NCBI RefSeq assembly: GCF_026210795.1 | Contig: NC_089449.1 | Span: forward strand, 1,054,001 to 1,118,000 | DNA from: Rhizophagus irregularis | Lineage: Eukaryota; Glomeromycota; Glomeromycetes; Glomerales; Glomeraceae | Direction: 5' to 3' | DNA length: 64,000 nucleotides | Shown: positions 58,620-64,000 of the stretch, piece after piece | How the letters are laid out: each line of letters starts with the position of its first letter | Position numbering within the stretch: position 1 is the stretch's first letter | Notes under the pieces: generated by a model | Database searches by the model: none | What the model was told of the DNA's origin: nothing | Seen by the model: only the letters and a program-made list of their open reading frames with translations | Translations under genes and position numbers: made by a program

Positions 58620-58760
58620 ATTTTATTTGTAGAAATGGATTTTAAACGGATCCAAAATTTCATTATTAAATAACTAAAAATTTATCAAGCAATTTTTTAC
58701 ATAATTAACGAAAAATGGAATTTAAACGGATTTAAGATTACATATTATTAAATAACTGTC
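58620..58760 (-). repeat. left subterminal repeats of the transposon
   Basis: AAATGGATTTTAAACGGATCC at about 58634 and AAATGGAATTTAAACGGATTT at about 58713, with weaker relatives (CCGTTATATATCCATAATTA near 58542, AATCCGT words near 58574 and 58611). They are inverted relative to the right-end copies, as expected for transposase-binding sites of CACTA-like elements. Confidence 0.55.
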
Positions 58761-58853
58761 AACCTACTTATTACAAATATATATTGAAAATATGTAAATT
58801 ACAAACATATATATTATTACAAACACAATAAAATACGCAAATTTCATAAAAAA

Positions 58854-61800
58854 TTATCGAAATTTAATCTGATTTTCTCGGTCAATAATGTAAAACTCAT
58901 TGTTTGACATCTTAAGAAATCCGACATTTCTACAAATTGCACTTACATTAATTACTTCAAAAGCACCATGATCTCGAAACTTTAATGGCCCATGTCCAGA
59001 AGGATGAGGATTTCGTACCCATTGCACATATGCTAGCATAGACCAGTCACTGTTGTATTGATGCGAAAAAAAATATTGTACTTCTCCAAAGAATTCACGC
59101 TCTTCCAAAATAACAGGTGCATTTGGGCGATGTGCATTTCGGTCAACTAGAAGCTTCGCCTAAATAAAGAAAATTAGTAATATTAAAATATTAAAAGTAT
59201 TAAAAATGATGATATATATACACATACAGCAATGCAGTAATTTGTGCGTGCCACATCACCCTTGCGATTTGACAATTTTGAATTAATTGTTAAATCATTT
59301 TTGGTTTGAAGTTTTCCATATTTTTGAATGGAATTTGTAATTAACTTAAATGAAATATATTAGAAGATTAAAGGTTCTTTTAGAATAAAATTTAAACAGT
59401 AGGAAATGTGCTTACTGAAAGTTGATTTGCATTTCTGTTTAATGCTGTCACATAATAGGCTCTTAAGCGCTGGATCTCAGTTCTATTCATGCAATATTTG
59501 CGTGATAGTGAATATAGCACTTCTTCAGCACCGTCAGTAGTAAAATAATTGTTTTCTGAGTAATTTAATGTTTTTTTTGAATTTTTACTAATGAGCCTTT
59601 GATATATATTAGGTTTATATTGAAGATGTGAAAACTGGGTCCACATTGTAATTTGATTTTGGAGGTTTGTATAAGGATGTTGTGTAGAACGAACCAAAGG
59701 CAATAGCATTCCACATAGCCTTTCCATGGGATACTGCCAGGTTGCCCATGCAGGCCCAGTATTATATATTGAATCAGCAATATGTAATAGATAATGGTAG
59801 GAAATGAGCGCTGCTGGAAGTCGTGCAGAATTATTCTGAATATATTCTCTATTAAATGTTAAATATATAATTTAATGTCAAAGTTACGGATAAATGGATA
59901 TGAAAGCATACAGTACTTTTCATAATACGTGATAAATTCACAAAATAACCTTCTAATTTCTGTTAATTCTTCCATACTGATAATATGTTTAAGGCAAAGC
60001 TTTGTTGCATGTACGAATTTTGCCCATCCATTTAAATGCCTAAATAAATTTAGCAAAATCTATCTATTAAATAACATCAAAAAATAATGTGCTTTTATCA
60101 CTTACAAATTAAAACATTACCTTTCTGGAAGATAGCTTTGTAAAAGTGGAAGTGAATATAATACCACCCAATTCATCCAGTCTTCTGCCTTAAATCCAGC
60201 TGAATGTTGCTGAATATTAATAGGTGGACGACCAAAATCAAATGGCATATTTTTTCGATTTTTTTCCATTGTTTTTCCTATTTCTGTCCAATCTTTATTA
60301 GGAATGATATAATTAGAATCAAAGTCTTGATCATCTTTGAAAAAAATGCCAGACCAATGCCGAAGCATTGCTGGTGCAACATTTTCAAACAACCCATGCA
60401 TAATATCAACAGGAAAAGATACAGGAAATCTAATTGAGTTTAATTCAAATAAGATGCTGCGGCCATTTACCCCTGTAAATATAAACAAGTAAGAATTGTT
60501 TATATGAATTTGCTAAATGTATTTAAAATAAATGTACCTCGATCTTGTATTTCACGTTTACGTGATGATCCAGATGCATTTTTTACAACAGTAACATCAC
60601 GTATATAATCTTCATGTGTTCTCAGCGGAAGGTTTTCAGAATTATACTGACATCCTGACATATTCATTGGAGGTTTAAGTGGAAAATATACATGTCGATT
60701 TCCTTGACAATATATTCCACGAATAGAGCAAAATCGGCATGCTTTATATGAATTATGTCCTGTTGTATACATCACTTTGGAAAGTGCTGGGATATCACCA
60801 GAAATACTTAAAATGTGTGCATGGAGTGTAAAGGTATTTTCTGTTAAACCATCAATACATTGAATACCTTCTGTATTGTTATTATGAAATAAAAATTAAT
60901 ATATTATATTAAATACATTATAATAAAAATAAGTATGCAAAACCTTGCAACTGCTTTAATTCATCGATTAGTGGCTGTAGAAAAGAGTTAAAGTTTTTTG
61001 GTGCTTTTGGTCCTGGAATAAGTGCAGAAACCATTAAATTTTCTCGCTTAACACGTATATTAGGTGGTAAGTTTGCATTTATAAAGAGTATAACCCAACA
61101 ATCATCTCTTTTTTGACGAAAAATTTGATATCCATCAATTGATGCCATTAGAGCTATATCCCGACAGTCTGAAAAGAAACCAGATGTGGCTAAAGTTTTG
61201 TATTGAAGGCCATCAAATACATCACCTATCTGATTACCAAGAGTATATTCATAAGTAGAAGTATAATTATATCTGTAACGAAGAATTTCTGCACGAGTTT
61301 TATCTTTATATTGGGTCTGAAATGAATCAATAAGTGACCAATAAGCAGCTTTTTTTCGAGATATTTGAGATTCTTCATCAACTTTATAACGTGGCTCTTT
61401 ACATTCTGGACAAATATTTTTGTTAATAAGCTCGCCTGTGAATGCCACACATGAATTTATACAACAATCTACAAGAGTTGGTTTTAATGACATAAAATTT
61501 CCAAGAAACTTTCGAAGTTTGTAAAGTGTAATTCCAGGAATTTCAAAAACTTTAAGAATTTCGTTAAATGCAGCTTCTGAAATATTGTGTTTATCTTTAA
61601 TTTGAAGAAGCTGTAAACCTTTAATTAAGTTTTCTGAATAATTATTAGAATTTATGCAAAATTTAAAATAAATTCATAATGTTTATTTACTGTAGCCTAC
61701 CAAAATCTTCACATTCAATATTTTCATTTCCTTCCCCATTATTATTATATTCTTCATCTTCATCTTCATTTTCGCCATTATTGTATTCATCAGTTTCACT

Positions 61801-62118
61801 ATCATAAATGTGTTCTTCTTCAATATTATTATCATTCTCTTCTTCACTATCCACTATTTCAATCTGCTGATCATTTATATTATTCTCTTCATTGCTATAA
61901 TCTTGATCTTCTAGAATATTATTATTAGGTGATAATGTCATTGGAATAGTTTGAGAAATAGAAGTAGCTAGGCATCGCTGTGATGCAGGTATATTTTCTG
62001 AGTTGATCCAAGTTTTTTTCTGTTTTGTCACATGTCTTGCACGAGTTGACTTACTAACTAATTTACCTAACCCACTTGTTTCTTGAAGACACCAAATACA
62101 AGTGCATAAAACAGCCAT
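58854..62118 (-). CDS. Plavaka/Tnp2-type transposase, 931 aa, intact
   Basis: Eight exons (62118-61701, 61633-60944, 60867-60538, 60472-60121, 60039-59888, 59846-59416, 59344-59228, 59159-58854) join in phase to 932 codons including the stop. All introns are GT..AG and 46-81 bases long. The N-terminal 140 residues hold basic CxxC-like and very acidic stretches (DEDEEYNNNGEG). A zinc-ribbon-like block follows (DCCINSCVAFTGE, then CPECKEPRY, about residues 195-225), typical of transposases with DUF4218/Tnp2 relatives. Candidate catalytic acids are in SIDGYQ (about D306), FPVDIMHGLFEN (about D502) and YPMERLCGM (about E689). This triad is inference from family pattern. The C-terminal domain (FFGEVQYFFSHQYN, then YIIDRENQIKFR) is also family-like. 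A nuclear role is expected. Confidence 0.85.
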
Positions 62119-62388
62119 ATTAAAAATGTATAAATTTTGACAAGATTTACTAGACTGTATAATATAATACTCAAATTTTTCATATTATTACCTTAGATCA
62201 TATTTAAGCTTTTATATACTTTATTTGTGTCGATCAAATTTCAGAAACTTTATTAATTAAAACGCGTAAACGCGTAAATAAATTAAACTCGTATAAATCC
62301 ACTATTTAAACTTTATAAATAAGCTCTTCAACTCTTTTTTCTTTAATTTTTTTCTATTTAATATTTCACGAAATTCTTTAAATTTACC
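62119..62388. promoter_or_regulatory. bidirectional promoter gap of the transposon
   Basis: 270 bases between the divergent start codons of transposase and accessory gene. AT-rich with TATAATATAATAC at 62157-62169 and an AAACGCGTAAACGCGTAAAT direct repeat at 62260-62279. Both genes are probably started from here. Confidence 0.5.
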
Positions 62389-63765
62389 ATGTCCCAAAAT
62401 AATATACAAATTGATAAACTTACTTGTGAGCAGCGTCAACAGTTCTTTCTTGCTCTATTTAATAATGAACCATCTCTCCTTAATGTACTAAATACTGAGC
62501 AACGACAGAAATTATATACAGCACTGATGACAATTGACCCCTCACTTAAATCTCTAAATGCACATAGCACTATATATGGGACTACAAATGAACAAGCATG
62601 TTTTAAATTATTTTTACAAATATTTCGTAATTGTTGTAATTGTTGTGTAGTAGTAATACATGTATTTGTTTCAGTTTCCAAAAGGATCAGCAATGAATCC
62701 AATCAAGATTCAGGAATTTAAACAAATTAAAAATGATTTTCAATGGCACGAACTTTTGAAGTTAGATAAAGATCAATATTTAAATTTTCGAGTAAATACA
62801 GTATATTATTACTTGTTTATTAGTAATGCACCAGTTGTCTGATTCAAATTAATTTATTACAGAATGATCTTCGAAATAGAGCAGCTTCCAGGCTTTCACG
62901 TGGTGAATCAGTATCTCGTCAGCAAAAAGGAAAAGTAGAAGAAGTTATTAGGGATGTAAGTATTTAATAATTAAATTTATATTTGCAGAAAGTAAATAAA
63001 CTAAAAATTCATTATTATTGTAGTTTAAAGAAGCAAACCCAACATTTCCAGTCTCTGAGGCTGATTTTATCCTTCGAGAATGGCTTGCTTTATATTGTAA
63101 TAGCATGGGTAAGTGTAAATTTGCCAAATTAAGTATAAACTTTATTTTTTTTTAAAAAAAAAAAATTTATTTTACAGTTGACCAGGCGAAAAAAAAGAAA
63201 ATTGCCGAAGCAAAGAAGCATGGTCTTCCACCACCACCACCAAAAAGAAAAAATGTCCAACCTCCTAAAAAGCATAATAGTATGGATAATAATAGAACAA
63301 CAACAACTGAAAGCTCACAAGATTCTGAGAGTACTTCAAGTAATTTATATAGTGTCTCACAGTTTTAGATCGATCGACAAGTACAATAATATTATTTTCA
63401 AAATAGGAGTTACTCCACCATCTTCTACTTCGTCTACTGATGCACCACTTGCAATAACTCCACAAGTTAACGCTCCTACTGCAACTGAAACAATGGTTTT
63501 CACTTTCTCTACCAATGAATCAAATGCTCCAGTTGTAACTAATATATCATCTACCTCCGAAGTCAATATTCCAGCTACAACTGAATTTGCTGTAGAAACT
63601 CCTGGTATTTTGGCAAGACATTTTATTTTCTCAACAAATTTATTGTACTCATGCATTATTCAATTTGCAGGTAAAAAAGGTAGAGGTAAAAGAAAAAAAG
63701 AAGTTTCCCAACAGAAACAAACATCAACTAGACAAACACGATCCAGCAAGAAATCTAAACAGTAG
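62389..63765 (+). CDS. transposon accessory protein, 325 aa, basic
   Basis: Seven exons (62389-62626, 62685-62791, 62863-62955, 63024-63108, 63178-63339, 63407-63604, 63671-63765) join in phase to 326 codons including the stop. The N-terminus has a doubled segment of the form L..EQRQ....AL...(E/D)PSL..LN (residues about 11-54). A conserved-looking middle follows: NDLRNRAASRLSRGESVSRQ, then FKEANPTFPVSEADFILREW and LALYCNS. The second half is a proline/lysine then Ser/Thr-rich linker, with a strongly basic end (GKKGRGKRKKEVSQQ, then RQTRSSKKSKQ) suitable for nuclear import or DNA binding. Its position opposite the transposase resembles the second gene (TnpA-like) of CACTA/Plavaka elements. A function in binding the subterminal repeats is inference. 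I know no named domain. Confidence 0.75.
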
Positions 63766-63842
63766 AGTTGGAGTTATACAATGTAACCATTGTTTGGTTA
63801 ATAAATTAATAAGTAATTGGTATACTAAAGTATTAGTGTTTT

Positions 63843-64000
63843 AACCGAATTTTATCCATTTCATTATAATAGGTTTTCGGCGCTTTATCTGGATTTTATC
63901 CATCTGAAAAATTTTCAGTGCTTTATCCGAATTTTATCCATTAATTATTGTAATAAAATTTCAGCATTTTATCCGAATTTTATCCATTTTATTATTGTAA
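63843..64000 (+). repeat. right subterminal repeats of the transposon
   Basis: Four copies of a (TTTATC)CGAATTTTATCCAT unit at about 63847, 63883 (TCTGGATTTTATCCAT), 63927 and 63970. Three are preceded by TTTC(G/A)G(C/T)(G/A)(C/T)TTTATC-type sequence about 15 bases upstream. Truncated by the window edge. Confidence 0.7.

Larger units (their letters stand above)
58515..64000. mobile_element. Plavaka/CACTA-type DNA transposon, apparently intact, right end beyond window
   Basis: Proposed left end CCCTGTAAAAAATACATTCC at 58515. The element carries a transposase gene (minus, 58854-62118) and a basic accessory protein gene (plus, 62389-63765), transcribed apart from a 270-base gap. Both are open through all exons. 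Subterminal repeats of the form ATCCGAATTTTATCCAT lie on plus at 63845-63990 and inverted (AAATGGATTTTAAACGGAT and variants) at 58635-58735. The left terminus resembles the MITE ends at 9137, 44438/44702 and 52701. Those have 3-base target duplications, as CACTA-superfamily elements do. End position and superfamily are inference; the gene pair is direct. Confidence 0.75.

Noticed and set aside
61490-61510. A frameshift in the transposase near the start of the zinc-ribbon block
   Set aside because: At first reading the frame seemed to change, but a base-by-base recount showed the codons continue as KLRKFLGNFMSLKPT without a break.
62627-62674. Acceptor TTTCAG at 62674 for exon 2 of the accessory gene
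   Set aside because: It gives the wrong phase and an early stop. The acceptor at 62683-62684 keeps the frame and gives a normal 58-base intron.

Overview
The window is a stretch of nuclear DNA from an AT-rich, repeat-rich eukaryote, most likely an arbuscular mycorrhizal fungus of the Rhizophagus type. The grounds are: genes split by 50-130 base introns with GTAAGT/GTATGT donors; families I associate with that genus (MIR-domain arrays, TKL-kinase remnants, multi-pass orphan membrane proteins, class-3 lipases, deaminase-like proteins, a Plavaka/CACTA-type transposase); and long AT-rich spacers full of MITEs and tandem repeats. I did this by eye, so species, family names and exon models are not database-checked. 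No tRNA, rRNA or CRISPR array was recognised.

Layout. (1) 1.9-16 kb: a minus-strand cluster of one family with an N-terminal Gag-like (retrotransposon capsid-like) region joined to MIR repeats. Three copies look intact (4546-5838, 7210-8510, 14749-15998), one is freshly broken (12803-14032) and two are worn exon-1 relics (1885-2293, 14440-14610). MITEs, kinase debris and a foldback element lie between them. (2) 16.2-26.4 kb: a SINE-like insertion with a 17-base target duplication, one orphan membrane protein gene, a pyrimidine-rich minisatellite, a decayed gene and a four-copy 370-base tandem array. (3) 26.4-31.3 kb: a deaminase-like gene with a C-terminal second domain and an apparent frameshift, a dead non-LTR retroelement RNase H region and an F-box/LRR-like fragment. 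(4) 32-43.5 kb: a complete six-exon membrane protein gene, then decayed genes, motif clusters and a two-copy tandem repeat. (5) 44-57.6 kb: a 265-base foldback MITE, a 529-aa intronless membrane protein, a three-copy 469-base tandem array, a 308-aa membrane protein with a signal peptide, and a four-exon membrane-anchored class-3 lipase (579 aa). (6) 58.5 kb to the window edge: an apparently intact two-gene DNA transposon. It has an 8-exon transposase on minus and a 7-exon basic accessory protein on plus, transcribed apart from a 270-base gap. Inverted subterminal repeats lie at the left end and at the window edge.

The most interesting points are the intact transposon and three short elements with related CCCTRTAAA ends and perfect 3-base target duplications, the Gag-like/MIR gene array with its shared promoter block and an exact intron difference, and the deaminase fusion gene.
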